A DNA stretch of 64,000 nucleotides from Paenibacillus aceti. GTDB lineage: Bacteria; Bacillota; Bacilli; Paenibacillales; Paenibacillaceae. Made by a program: the position numbers and the translations under genes. The notes under the pieces were generated by a model that made no database searches, had not been told where the DNA came from, and saw only the letters and a program-made list of their open reading frames with translations. Positions 35,856 through 44,616 of the stretch are shown here, piece by piece. The DNA lies in the NCBI RefSeq assembly GCF_003614185.1, contig NZ_KZ987724.1:1016771-1080770 (forward strand), in the 5' to 3' direction. Each line of letters starts with the position of its first letter. Positions within the stretch are counted from its first letter, which is position 1.

Positions 35856-36854
35856 GTGAGTAAAATTTCAATATCATTGATTGGTTTTGGTAGAATTGGC
35901 CAAGTTCATATGAATCATTTGCTTAAAAATGAACGATATTCCATCAAGTCAGTCTGTGACATCAAGCCAGCTAGGGACTTTGCGCAGCGGTATCCAAACA
36001 TTGAATATGTTCAGGATTATCGGGATGTGCTAGCCGATGAAGAGGTGGATGCGGTACTGATCTGCACGCCGACATCATTACACCCGGAAATGATCAAGGC
36101 AGCTGCCCAGGCAAACAAGCATATTTTATGTGAAAAACCGATCGGATCGGATCTGGACGCCATTATGGATGCCTATCATGAAGTGAAAAAGCATAATATC
36201 GTCTTCCAGCTTGGTTTTAATCGTCGCTTTGATGATGATTTCTTGAGCATCAAGGGACAAATTGATAAGATTGGTGTACCACATATACTCAAAATTACAT
36301 CACGTGATCCTGAAGCTCCTGGGCTGGACTATGTGAAGGACTCAGGCGGGCTATTTATGGATATGGCGATTCATGACTTCGATATGGCGCGCAATATGTT
36401 CGGGGAAATTGAGGAAGTGTATGTGAGTGGGGCGAGATTGATTAATCCGGACTATGCCCAATACGGAGATATCGATACAGCAATTACGACTTTGAAATTC
36501 GCTAACGGTGTTATCGGAGTGATCGATAATAGCCGTCAGGCCGTTTATGGCTACGACCAACGTCTCGAAGCGTTCGGCTCGGAAGGGATGCTTCAGAACG
36601 CCAACCATAGTGACTTCAACACCGTATATTCGTCAAATCAGGGAATTCAGTCGGAGAAGCCGCAATACTTCTTCTTACAGCGTTACATGAAATCGTATGC
36701 AACCGAGGCTAAATTCTTCGCCGATTCGATTCAAAATAATGCAGAGGTGGCTTGTACCATCATCGATGGAATTATGGCCGTCAAAGTTGCGCAGGCAGCC
36801 CGGCAATCTTTAGTTACTGGCAAGCCTGTCAGAGTAGAAAGGGTTCCAGACTAA
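35856..36854 (+). CDS. Gfo/Idh/MocA family oxidoreductase
   Basis: A 332-residue dehydrogenase with GFGRIGQVHMNHLL, CEKPIGSDLD and the intact triad region FMDMAIHDFDMARN. It starts with GTG after a GAGGAG site and carries the consensus cre upstream. It is divergent from the leftward iolG-like gene and leads a run with two sugar porters and two further oxidoreductases. It probably oxidises an inositol isomer or related polyol. Confidence 0.85.
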   Translation: MSKISISLIGFGRIGQVHMNHLLKNERYSIKSVCDIKPARDFAQRYPNIEYVQDYRDVLADEEVDAVLICTPTSLHPEMIKAAAQANKHILCEKPIGSDLDAIMDAYHEVKKHNIVFQLGFNRRFDDDFLSIKGQIDKIGVPHILKITSRDPEAPGLDYVKDSGGLFMDMAIHDFDMARNMFGEIEEVYVSGARLINPDYAQYGDIDTAITTLKFANGVIGVIDNSRQAVYGYDQRLEAFGSEGMLQNANHSDFNTVYSSNQGIQSEKPQYFFLQRYMKSYATEAKFFADSIQNNAEVACTIIDGIMAVKVAQAARQSLVTGKPVRVERVPD

Positions 36855-36959
36855 AAGGATGCGTCCAATAAATATGAGCATGAAGGGTTCATAGGATGGA
36901 TGCAAATTAATTATTCATCATCTGTGAAATGAATCACAATCTAATTGGAGGAATATATA

Positions 36960-38345
36960 GTGGCAAAGTCAAGCAATAAATTGCTTATGATTGCGATTAT
37001 CGTAACGATTGGAGGATTGCTGTTCGGTGTGAACACCGCGGTCGTCAACGGAAGCTTAAGCTTTATCGTCCGGGACTGGGGGATTAACGACTGGACCCAA
37101 GGGTTTATCTCTTCCGCATTGACACTGGCAGCGGCGTTCGGAGCTATTTTCGGCGGTAGTATCAGCGACTCTATAGGACGTAAGAAGACGCTGCGCATCA
37201 TCGCCTGGATTTTCTTGATCGGGGCTCTGGGCTGCGCCTTGGCACCGAATGTAGGCGTATTGATCGCGGCCCGCTTCTTCCTGGGGCTGGCTGTAGGTTC
37301 AGCCTCGGCGGTAATTCCGATTTACTTGGCGGAGGTATCTACGCCGTCGCAGCGCGGTAAGATGGTCGGGCTTAACCAGGTTATGATCGTGGGTGGACAG
37401 TTCTTGGCCTTTTTACTCAATGCGATTCTCGGTAATGTCTTCTATGACAATGCGGGCACATGGCGTCTGATGATGGGTGTAGCCGCTATTCCAGCGGTCA
37501 TTATGATTATCGGCATGACGAAGGTCATGGAATCGCCTAAGTGGCTGGTGAAGCAAGGCAAATTGCAGGATGCCGTGCAGATTATAAAAGGAATCTACAG
37601 CAATGAGGAAATGCAACAGGCTGAGATCCATGAACTGCAAGCATTACAGCAGAACAAGCAGGGAGAAAAATCCGCCATGGGTAAAATCCCGGGCTGGGCT
37701 TACAAAGTGCTAGTGATCGGCTGCTTGCTCGGCATCATTCAACAGTTCGTCGGCATCAATGCCATGATGTATTACAGCACGAATATTTTGGAGAAATTCG
37801 GCTTTGGTGAACAAGCGGCACTTATTTTCAATGTACTTAACGGTGTGATCTGTGTCTTGGCTTCATTCGTCGGTATGTCGATTATCGATAAGATGGGACG
37901 CAAGAAGCTGGAGAACCTGGGACTTATATTCTGTGCAGTGGCCCTCGTACTTGTAGCTGTATTGTCGGTTGTGCTGGCTGGACAGTCTTATACGCCTTAT
38001 GTTCTGCTCGTTCTGATCTTCGTCTATATTTTCGCTTTCCAAGGTGCGCTTGGGCCATGTACATGGGTGTTAATTTCAGAGATTTTCCCGGCAAAATACC
38101 GCGGCAAGTTTACAGGAATCGCTACTTTCGTATTGTGGATGGCTAACTTCTGTGTCGGGCTGTTCGTACCTGTGCTGATTAATCAGGTCGGCATCAATGC
38201 TATTTTCTATGGCTTCGCCGGTTGTGCGGTGTTGGGCATGATCGTCGTCAATACGATGGTTCCAGAGACAAAAGGCAAAACATTGGAGGAAATCGAGAAC
38301 TACTTTGCAGGTGAACGTGATGCATCTACTTCGGCAGCATCATAA
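36960..38345 (+). CDS. Sugar porter family MFS transporter, probable inositol importer
   Basis: A 461-residue protein with 12 membrane helices and sugar porter signatures GRKKTLRI, RFFLGLAVGSASAVIPIYLAE, and PETKGKTLEEIENYF at the end. GTG 36960 with TTGGAGG upstream is preferred over the TTG at 36945. By context and similarity to IolT-type porters it imports inositol by proton symport. It is a tandem duplicate of the next gene; they differ most in the central loop. Confidence 0.88.
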   Translation: MAKSSNKLLMIAIIVTIGGLLFGVNTAVVNGSLSFIVRDWGINDWTQGFISSALTLAAAFGAIFGGSISDSIGRKKTLRIIAWIFLIGALGCALAPNVGVLIAARFFLGLAVGSASAVIPIYLAEVSTPSQRGKMVGLNQVMIVGGQFLAFLLNAILGNVFYDNAGTWRLMMGVAAIPAVIMIIGMTKVMESPKWLVKQGKLQDAVQIIKGIYSNEEMQQAEIHELQALQQNKQGEKSAMGKIPGWAYKVLVIGCLLGIIQQFVGINAMMYYSTNILEKFGFGEQAALIFNVLNGVICVLASFVGMSIIDKMGRKKLENLGLIFCAVALVLVAVLSVVLAGQSYTPYVLLVLIFVYIFAFQGALGPCTWVLISEIFPAKYRGKFTGIATFVLWMANFCVGLFVPVLINQVGINAIFYGFAGCAVLGMIVVNTMVPETKGKTLEEIENYFAGERDASTSAAS

Positions 38346-38417
38346 GAGCAAAGGACAACTGTTGCATAGTCGTGTGTTGAAATGTGACTTGGGCTGACGT
38401 AGAGGGAGGAAGCAATA

Positions 38418-39851
38418 GTGAGTGAACGCGTGAGTAAGAGTAAAGTGTTACTGATTGCTTTAATTGTGACGATTGGCGGATTGTTGTTTGGACATAACAC
38501 AGCGGTTGTAAATGGTAGTTTAAGCTTTCTGGTGGATAGCTGGAATATCAGCTCGTGGATGCAAGGTCTCATCTCATCTGCACTGGAATTGAGCGCGGCA
38601 ATAGGTGCCATCTTCGGTGGCGGTATTAGTGACAAGATTGGGCGCAAGAAGACACTGCGCATCATCTCCTGGATATTCCTGATCGGTGCTGTCGGTTGTG
38701 CGATGGCGCCAAGCGCATGGTTCCTGGTCGGCGCGAGATTCTTCCTGGGGTTAGCGGTTGGTTCGGCCTCGGCTACCGTCCCGATCTATCTGGCGGAGAT
38801 TTCAACCACTGCAAGTCGCGGACGGGTTGTTTCGATCAATCAGGTGATGATTGTCAGCGGACAATTTCTAGCATTTCTACTGAACTGGCTGCTCGGACGA
38901 TTATTCATCGGTTCCGATGGCACGATCCTCTATAGCGGTGCATGGCGTCTCATGATGGGGGTAGCTATCATTCCGGCGCTGGTAATGATCATTGGTATGA
39001 CGAAGGTATTCGAGTCTCCAAAATGGTTAGTCAAGCAAGGCAAGCTGCAAAAAGCGGTTGAAGTGATTAAATCAATCTATTCGCGGGATGAAGATCAGAA
39101 GGCACAAATTGCTGAACTTCATGAAATGCAGGAGCAACTGCAGCAGAAGTGCAAAGTGGTCAAGACACGCGGTAAAATTCCAGCCTGGGCCGTCCGGGTA
39201 GCTGTGATTGGCTGTTTGTTAGGAATCATTCAGCAATTTGTCGGCATTAACGCCATGATGTACTATAGCACGAATATTATGGAGAACTTCGGATTTTCCA
39301 AGCAAGCGGCGCTGATGTTCAACGTATTTAATGGAGTCCTCTGTGTTGCTGGCGCGATGATCGCAATGAATGTGGTCGATAAAATGGGGCGCAAGAAGCT
39401 GGACAGCGTCGGTCTGATCGTCTGTGCTGCTTCCCTAGTTCTTGTCGGGGTTCTGTCGAATCTGTTAGCAGGCATGAGCTATACTCCTTATGTATTATTG
39501 GCACTGATCTTTATCTATATTTTCGCCTTCCAGGGTGCGGTTGGCCCTTGTACATGGCTGTTGATTTCTGAAATTTTCCCGGGTGAGTATCGTGGTATGT
39601 TCATGGGGATTGCCACCTTCGTGCTGTGGACAGCGAATTTCCTTGTAGGCTTGTTGTTCCCGCCGATGCTTGAAGCGATTGGCATCAACGCGATCTTCTA
39701 TATCTTTGCCGGCTGTGCTGTGATCGGTTTAATTCTCGTGAATACTTTACTGCCAGAGACGAAGGGCAAATCACTGGATGAAATTGAGGAATTCTTCTGC
39801 AACAGAGGCAAAAAGGACAAACAAAGCTCAACACAAGTAAATGCAGGTTAA
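38418..39851 (+). CDS. Second tandem sugar porter MFS transporter
   Basis: A 477-residue 12-helix sugar porter very similar to the preceding gene (GGLLFGHNTAVVNGSL, RFFLGLAVGSASATVPIYLAE, PETKGKSLDEIEEFF). It has a small insertion between helices 5 and 6 (FIGSDGTILYSGAWR) and a longer C-terminal tail. It starts with GTG after GAGGGAGG, 72 bases downstream of its partner. Divergence after duplication may reflect different inositol isomers; that is inferred. Confidence 0.88.
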   Translation: MSERVSKSKVLLIALIVTIGGLLFGHNTAVVNGSLSFLVDSWNISSWMQGLISSALELSAAIGAIFGGGISDKIGRKKTLRIISWIFLIGAVGCAMAPSAWFLVGARFFLGLAVGSASATVPIYLAEISTTASRGRVVSINQVMIVSGQFLAFLLNWLLGRLFIGSDGTILYSGAWRLMMGVAIIPALVMIIGMTKVFESPKWLVKQGKLQKAVEVIKSIYSRDEDQKAQIAELHEMQEQLQQKCKVVKTRGKIPAWAVRVAVIGCLLGIIQQFVGINAMMYYSTNIMENFGFSKQAALMFNVFNGVLCVAGAMIAMNVVDKMGRKKLDSVGLIVCAASLVLVGVLSNLLAGMSYTPYVLLALIFIYIFAFQGAVGPCTWLLISEIFPGEYRGMFMGIATFVLWTANFLVGLLFPPMLEAIGINAIFYIFAGCAVIGLILVNTLLPETKGKSLDEIEEFFCNRGKKDKQSSTQVNAG

Positions 39852-39984
39852 ATTCAAATTTTAGCGGGATCTGCTTGAGGCAAGTCATCAGGTGTTCCGA
39901 TGTGCGGATAAGGCCTGAAATTGCTTCTAAGTTCATCTATATATTGTTATCCATATCATTCTCGTAGAAGGAGTGTCTATCAAC

Positions 39985-41007
39985 ATGGAAAAAGTAAAAA
40001 TTGGCGTAATTGGTTTGGGACGTTTGGGTATGGTGCATGCCGATCATCTTGTTAATTTAGTAAGTGAAGCAGACGTGAAGGCGGTCTGCGCTCTGGATCA
40101 AAGCCAGCTTGACTATGCCAAGAAGAACTTTGGCGTTAACACATACACCGATTATAAGGAAATGATCGATACTGAGGATATTGATGCAGTTGTCATTGTA
40201 ACACCAACCGGCTTCCACCCGGAAATGACGACATACGCGCTGAATGCGGGCAAGCATGTATTCTGTGAGAAGCCGGTCGGCCTTCATCTGGATGAAGGCG
40301 TACGCGAGATGGAAGCGGCGATCCAGGCTCATCCGGAACTGACCTTCCAGCTTGGCTTCATGCGTCGTTACGATGCTTCCTACCGTCATGCTAAAGAGCT
40401 GGTAGACAACGGTAAGATCGGCGACATTATCTACATTCGTGCTTATGGCATTGACCCGATCTCGGGCATGGAGAGCTTTACGAAATTTGCTACAGACAAT
40501 GACAGCGGCGGTATCTTCGTTGACATGTGTATCCATGACATCGACCTGATCCGTTGGTATACAGGCAAGGAACCCGTGCAAACCTGGTCGCTGGGCAACA
40601 ATATTGCTGCACCTCAACTGGAAGCGATCGGCGAATACGAGACTGGCGTAGCAACCCTGAAATTTGCCAATGGCATGGTGGCAACTCTAATCGGCGGACG
40701 TCATGCTGCGCACGGTAATCAGGTTGAAATGGAAATCATGGGCTCCAACGGCTGGATTCGGATCGCGCAAGAGCCGGAGAAGGATTTTGTAACGCTGTTC
40801 ACTGAGGCTGGTGTGGTACGCCCAAGTATGCAAAGCTTCGCAGAGCGTTTTGAACAAGCCTTCATCAATGAATTGAAGGACTTCATCCACCGTGTACAAA
40901 CCAAGCAACCAGGCAGCGTAACGATGGAAGACGGAATCAGAGCTTTGCTGATCGCTGAGGCGTGCAAGAAATCGGCAGAAACCGGCGAGCTGGTTAAGAT
41001 CGGCTAA
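39985..41007 (+). CDS. Gfo/Idh/MocA oxidoreductase, probable inositol dehydrogenase
   Basis: A 340-residue dehydrogenase with GVIGLGRLGMVHADHL, CEKPVGLHLD and the intact triad FVDMCIHDIDLIRW. The start is ATG 39985 behind AGAAGGAG; the GTG at 39973 is upstream of it. It is the least similar of the four oxidoreductases here and keeps features of classical inositol 2-dehydrogenases (GGRHAAHGNQVEM). Substrate may be myo-, chiro- or scyllo-inositol. Confidence 0.85.
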   Translation: MEKVKIGVIGLGRLGMVHADHLVNLVSEADVKAVCALDQSQLDYAKKNFGVNTYTDYKEMIDTEDIDAVVIVTPTGFHPEMTTYALNAGKHVFCEKPVGLHLDEGVREMEAAIQAHPELTFQLGFMRRYDASYRHAKELVDNGKIGDIIYIRAYGIDPISGMESFTKFATDNDSGGIFVDMCIHDIDLIRWYTGKEPVQTWSLGNNIAAPQLEAIGEYETGVATLKFANGMVATLIGGRHAAHGNQVEMEIMGSNGWIRIAQEPEKDFVTLFTEAGVVRPSMQSFAERFEQAFINELKDFIHRVQTKQPGSVTMEDGIRALLIAEACKKSAETGELVKIG

Positions 41008-41047
41008 ATCTAGGATAGAGATAATAGATAGAGGGAGAGAAATTAAC

Positions 41048-42073
41048 TTGAAAAAAATTAAATGTGGTGTAATTGGTGCAGGTCGCGTAGGCATGATGCA
41101 CATCAGCAATCTGATCCAGATGTCCGAGGTGCAAATTGTGGCGGCAGCTGATCTTTTCATCGACAATGCTAAAGCTGAGCTTGGCCAAATGGGAATCAAC
41201 CATACCTATCAGGATTATCACGAGCTGTTGGTTAATGATGATATCGAAGCCATATTCGTCTTCACCTCGACAGATACACATGAAGAGATTGTGATCGCCG
41301 CTGTCAGAGCGGGGAAGCATATTTTCTGTGAGAAGCCCCTCAGCATGGATCTGAACGAGGAAGCCAGCATCAAGGTGCTGGAGGAAGTGAAGAAGCATGG
41401 AGTCAAGCTGCAAATTGGGTTCAATCGCCGGATCGACCAGCAGTTCCGGAATATCTACGAGCAAGTGCGCGCCGGCAAAATCGGCGATCCGCAAATCGTC
41501 AAGATCACTTCACGTGATCCGGATTTGCTGCCGTACGATCTGATCAAACGCATCGGCGGTCTGCTGTTTGACTTCACCATGCATGACTTCGATATGGCAC
41601 GTTATATGATGGGAAGCAATATTACGGAGGTATATGCCAAGGGAGGAACCTTGATTGATCCTAAGCTGCAGGAAATTGGCGATGTCGATACTCTAGCGAT
41701 TGTCCTGCAATTTGAGAACGGTGCCTTTGCTCTGATCGATAACAGCCGCCGCGCTGTATATGGCTATGATCAGCGGGTGGAAGTATTCGGCACGGAAGGG
41801 ATGCTGAAGGCCGAGAACGTGAATCAATCAACGGTAGAGCATTATACCAGCAGTAGCACCAACCTGAAGAAGCCGTTGCCGATCTTTAACGAGCGTTACC
41901 GTGATGCTTATATGGAAGAGACGCGCTTCTTCGTCAGAGCCTTGCTGGACGGCACGCCGCTGCTCGCAACTGGCGAAGACGTCATTATGGCCCAGCGGGC
42001 TGCCGTGGCCGCTCAGCGGTCGCTGGAGACTGGCGAACCGGTGAAGGTCGATCCGGTGCTGCCAAGCATCTGA
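41048..42073 (+). CDS. iolG: Gfo/Idh/MocA oxidoreductase, IolG-like
   Basis: A 341-residue dehydrogenase with GVIGAGRVGMMHISNL, CEKPLSMD and DFTMHDFDMARYMMG (His179 in the triad). It is the close paralog of the leftward gene at 34341. TTG is the start after GGGAGAG. It ends the rightward oxidoreductase/porter run and is followed by a strong terminator. Probable inositol 2-dehydrogenase. Confidence 0.87.
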   Translation: MKKIKCGVIGAGRVGMMHISNLIQMSEVQIVAAADLFIDNAKAELGQMGINHTYQDYHELLVNDDIEAIFVFTSTDTHEEIVIAAVRAGKHIFCEKPLSMDLNEEASIKVLEEVKKHGVKLQIGFNRRIDQQFRNIYEQVRAGKIGDPQIVKITSRDPDLLPYDLIKRIGGLLFDFTMHDFDMARYMMGSNITEVYAKGGTLIDPKLQEIGDVDTLAIVLQFENGAFALIDNSRRAVYGYDQRVEVFGTEGMLKAENVNQSTVEHYTSSSTNLKKPLPIFNERYRDAYMEETRFFVRALLDGTPLLATGEDVIMAQRAAVAAQRSLETGEPVKVDPVLPSI

Positions 42074-42115
42074 GCCTGAGCTTATTGATGAGGCATAGAG
42101 CCTGAAGACCATAGC

Positions 42116-42155
42116 AAAAGCACTGCTCCACAGAGATAGAGGGGCAGTGCTTTTT
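42116..42155 (+). terminator. Terminator after the inositol transport/dehydrogenase run
   Basis: AAAAGCACTGCTCC pairs with GGGGCAGTGCTTTT, followed by TATTTC. It lies 42 bases past the oxidoreductase stop. Confidence 0.85.
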
Positions 42156-42220
42156 ATTTCTGAACTATCTTATTGGGCTTTACAGGGTCGAGAAGGCCAG
42201 AACAGGAGCAGGAAGGGAAC

Positions 42221-42408
42221 AAAAAAGATGCAAAAATGCATCCTTTTCTCCGATTTAAGTGCTGTAATGGGAAAAGCCTGCAGAAGTGCAGGCTTTTGCA
42301 AAGTTTTATGCTCACAACTCACTTTTCCGCCTAAAAAGATGCATTTTTGCAGGAATTTTCTTGAATCTCGCGTAATCTCCGAAAAAAGATGCACTTTTGC
42401 AGGCTTTT
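42221..42408. repeat. Four-box intergenic repeat element, TGCA-N4-TGCA type (copy 1)
   Basis: Palindromic cores TGCA-N4-TGCA lie at 42229-42240, 42279-42290, 42340-42351 and 42390-42401, so spacings are 50, 61 and 50. The second box is a perfect hairpin: AAAAGCCTGCA, loop GAAG, TGCAGGCTTTT. Box sequence is unrelated to the TAACG types but spacing is the same. The element lies downstream of the dehydrogenase terminator and overlaps the 3' end of a small minus-strand reading frame. Confidence 0.87.
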
Positions 42409-42588
42409 GCTATTAGAAGTGGCTGATGCTTGTTCGCTGACCGAGATGCGTTTTCGTATCATATCACCCTCCATACAGACGAAGTATCCCTTCCGGATTT
42501 CAAGTATATCCCAAGCCTCTTCCATCGGCAGTAGCCCGAACGACGGTCGCAACGTATTGGTCAGCCAGCTATTGAACGGTAGCGTCAT
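42331..42588 (-). CDS. Possible small protein whose tail is encoded by a repeat element
   Basis: An 85-residue reading frame with a good ribosome site (GATGGAGG, five bases before the ATG). The first 55 residues (MTLPFNSWLTNTLRPSFG, then EEAWDILEIRKGYFV) do not match a family I recognise. The last 30 residues (KSLQKCIFF, NSCKNASF) come from two boxes of the repeat element, and the stop lies inside a box. It may be a real small gene whose original 3' end was replaced by the element, or a gene remnant. The remaining stretch, 42590-42838, shows nothing else. Confidence 0.4.
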   Translation of the reverse strand: MTLPFNSWLTNTLRPSFGLLPMEEAWDILEIRKGYFVCMEGDMIRKRISVSEQASATSNSKSLQKCIFFRRLREIQENSCKNASF

Positions 42589-42838
42589 AAGTACCTCCAT
42601 CATTTTACTTTTATCCATCGCGACAGATTATTACATCAAGTATACCGAAGCCGCTTGGACGCGAGAATATCCACCACGTAATAGGAATAACAAACTAGCG
42701 ATCCTAGGCCTAAAGCATCGTTTCCTACCCTCATATGATGATAGAAATTGATTACAGAACTTGCCAAGCTTTATACTTATTTTGATTGAGATTCGGATGA
42801 TGTGTCAGTTCAATAATTGTTGTGATGGGGAGATGTAG

Positions 42839-43255
42839 ATGAAGCTGACCGTGACGGTGAAGAAGCCGGGAAAACGTAAGGAGCTTGTGGCGCAGGAGCT
42901 TGAATTGTCTAGCCCGCCGCAGACTCTCCGCGAATTGATTACGATGGTGGTGGAAGGGAGCGTGCAGGCGTTCAAGGAACGACAGTCTGCGAAAACTGTG
43001 ATTCCCTACTTAACGGAAGCACAGATCGGGGAAAGCGCGGCACAGGGGAAGGTTGGCTTTGGAACCATGTATGATGATAGACAGGCAGATCCTGAGCAGG
43101 CGGTGGATGCGGCTTTGACCGCTTTTGCAGACGGTTTGTACCGGGTGTTCATCAATGAGATGGAAGTTGAGCATTTGGATGCTCCGCTAGTGCCCCGAGA
43201 GGGCGATCGTGTCGTCTTTATGCGCTTTACGATGCTGGCGGGAAGACAGTGGTAA
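42839..43255 (+). CDS. Hypothetical protein upstream of the DUF4132 gene
   Basis: A 138-residue soluble protein with no signal or membrane segment. The first 55 residues (MKLTVTVKKPGKRKELVAQE) and the last 30 (EGDRVVFMRFTMLAGRQW) resemble the two halves of a ubiquitin-like beta-grasp domain with an insertion between, but I cannot assign it. A GGGGAG site precedes the ATG. It ends 16 bases before the DUF4132-associated gene, so it probably works with it. Confidence 0.65.
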   Translation: MKLTVTVKKPGKRKELVAQELELSSPPQTLRELITMVVEGSVQAFKERQSAKTVIPYLTEAQIGESAAQGKVGFGTMYDDRQADPEQAVDAALTAFADGLYRVFINEMEVEHLDAPLVPREGDRVVFMRFTMLAGRQW

Positions 43256-43271
43256 ATATGGAGGGGAGAAG

Positions 43272-44615
43272 ATGGATAATTTGAACCAGGAAGAGCAGTA
43301 TTGGCAAGCGATTGAAGCCAGAGTGAAAAAGGCCGGAGCGGCCGGGAATACGTTAGTGGAGACATTCTATAAGCTGATCCGTGAAGGCCATATTAATCCC
43401 GATAGTGATGGATATCTGGCCTTGCAGAAAGAATTACAGAGGCTTAACGCTGCAAGCTCGGAGAGCTTCTATGCTCCTCTTGTGGGAACGGTGTCTGCGA
43501 TTGCGAGTGAGCGAATAGCGGAAATTGTAAAGTACATAACTCAGCATGCGGCAGAATATCCCTATGCGTTCGGTTATTATCGGAGACCGTATCGGACTCA
43601 GCGGCCAGAAGCCCAGCTCAATATGGTGCTTAGTAAAATTATGGAGCTTTTCTCGGCCGAATCTCTGCAATTCTCGCTACGAGACTACTTAACCAAGCCG
43701 GATTATACGATCGAGCGCATCTATTGGCTGAATCGCGTGGTTCCGGATCTGATCGCCTATGAGCTGGATCGGGGCGAAGACTGGGTGGAAGAGGCATTAC
43801 GAGAGATTATATACGGCGATAATCAGACAGCGCTGCTAAAGGCTGAAATGATCAAGGGGATTCTGCTAAGCCACCGCAAGGATTTATATACGATGATTGG
43901 CGAGCTGTTGATCGCGGCGCGGCTGCAGGAGGGACTTCGTCAATCGATCGCTGAACAGATGGATGCGGGTACGCTTGAGGCGAATTTATATTTGCTGAAA
44001 ATCATTCTGGATCACAATCTGGCTCGCTTCAGTTCTATTGTGCGGGCGCTCGGCACCTGGACCGGAATGGGATTGGAAGCGGCGAATCAGCGTGTGGTTG
44101 GTCAACTATTACAGCAGGCTTACACTGCGCTGACCGATGAGGCGCAACGTCAAGCGTGGCTGGGTTCCGCCAATGCGAATCAGGTCTATATCAGCCTGTG
44201 GGCTACCGCCGTACATGAGGAAGAGGATTTGCCGGGTCAGATTAAGTATTTAATGGAGAACGGAGAACGTTACCAGAAGGTCGTCGCTCAATATGTGCTG
44301 GCGAACAGCCAGAACAAGTTGGTACAGCTGGAAATCGCCCGGAATAGCTTGGATGAGAGAGATCCCGAGCTGCTGTACTGGATTTTACAGAATTATTGCT
44401 TTGATTATGGTAAGGATTGGCGTTTTAGCGAAAATAGAGACCATTTGCTGAAGCTGAATTCCACGCCATTGTTGGAGGATAAAACGGCGAGAAGGCAGGA
44501 TTATGCTCGATTCAAGGCGATCCTCGCTGAGGTTCCGATCAAGGAGAAGTCGGGGGTATCCGCAGTGCTTGATTTTGTGCAATTCAGCTACTCCTCCCGA
44601 TCTGGTGCTTCGTAA
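43272..44615 (+). CDS. N-terminal part of a split DUF4132-family protein
   Basis: A 447-residue alpha-helical protein starting at ATG 43272 behind GGAGGGGAG. It is rich in paired helices like HEAT repeats and typical of the N-terminal region of large DUF4132 (DUF5724-containing) proteins. The frame ends abruptly in SYSSRSGAS. The next frame continues with PDLVLRKMMYLTAYDMDAEW as if the protein were continuous. One extra base in TCCTCCC at 44592-44598 would explain the break. The first half may therefore be a truncated product or a sequencing artefact. Confidence 0.75.
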   Translation: MDNLNQEEQYWQAIEARVKKAGAAGNTLVETFYKLIREGHINPDSDGYLALQKELQRLNAASSESFYAPLVGTVSAIASERIAEIVKYITQHAAEYPYAFGYYRRPYRTQRPEAQLNMVLSKIMELFSAESLQFSLRDYLTKPDYTIERIYWLNRVVPDLIAYELDRGEDWVEEALREIIYGDNQTALLKAEMIKGILLSHRKDLYTMIGELLIAARLQEGLRQSIAEQMDAGTLEANLYLLKIILDHNLARFSSIVRALGTWTGMGLEAANQRVVGQLLQQAYTALTDEAQRQAWLGSANANQVYISLWATAVHEEEDLPGQIKYLMENGERYQKVVAQYVLANSQNKLVQLEIARNSLDERDPELLYWILQNYCFDYGKDWRFSENRDHLLKLNSTPLLEDKTARRQDYARFKAILAEVPIKEKSGVSAVLDFVQFSYSSRSGAS

Positions 44616-44616
44616 A

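Noticed and set aside
42147-42416. Plus-strand frame of 89 residues through the element at 42221-42408
   Set aside because: No ribosome site, begins inside the terminator region, and peptide content is dictated by the boxes.
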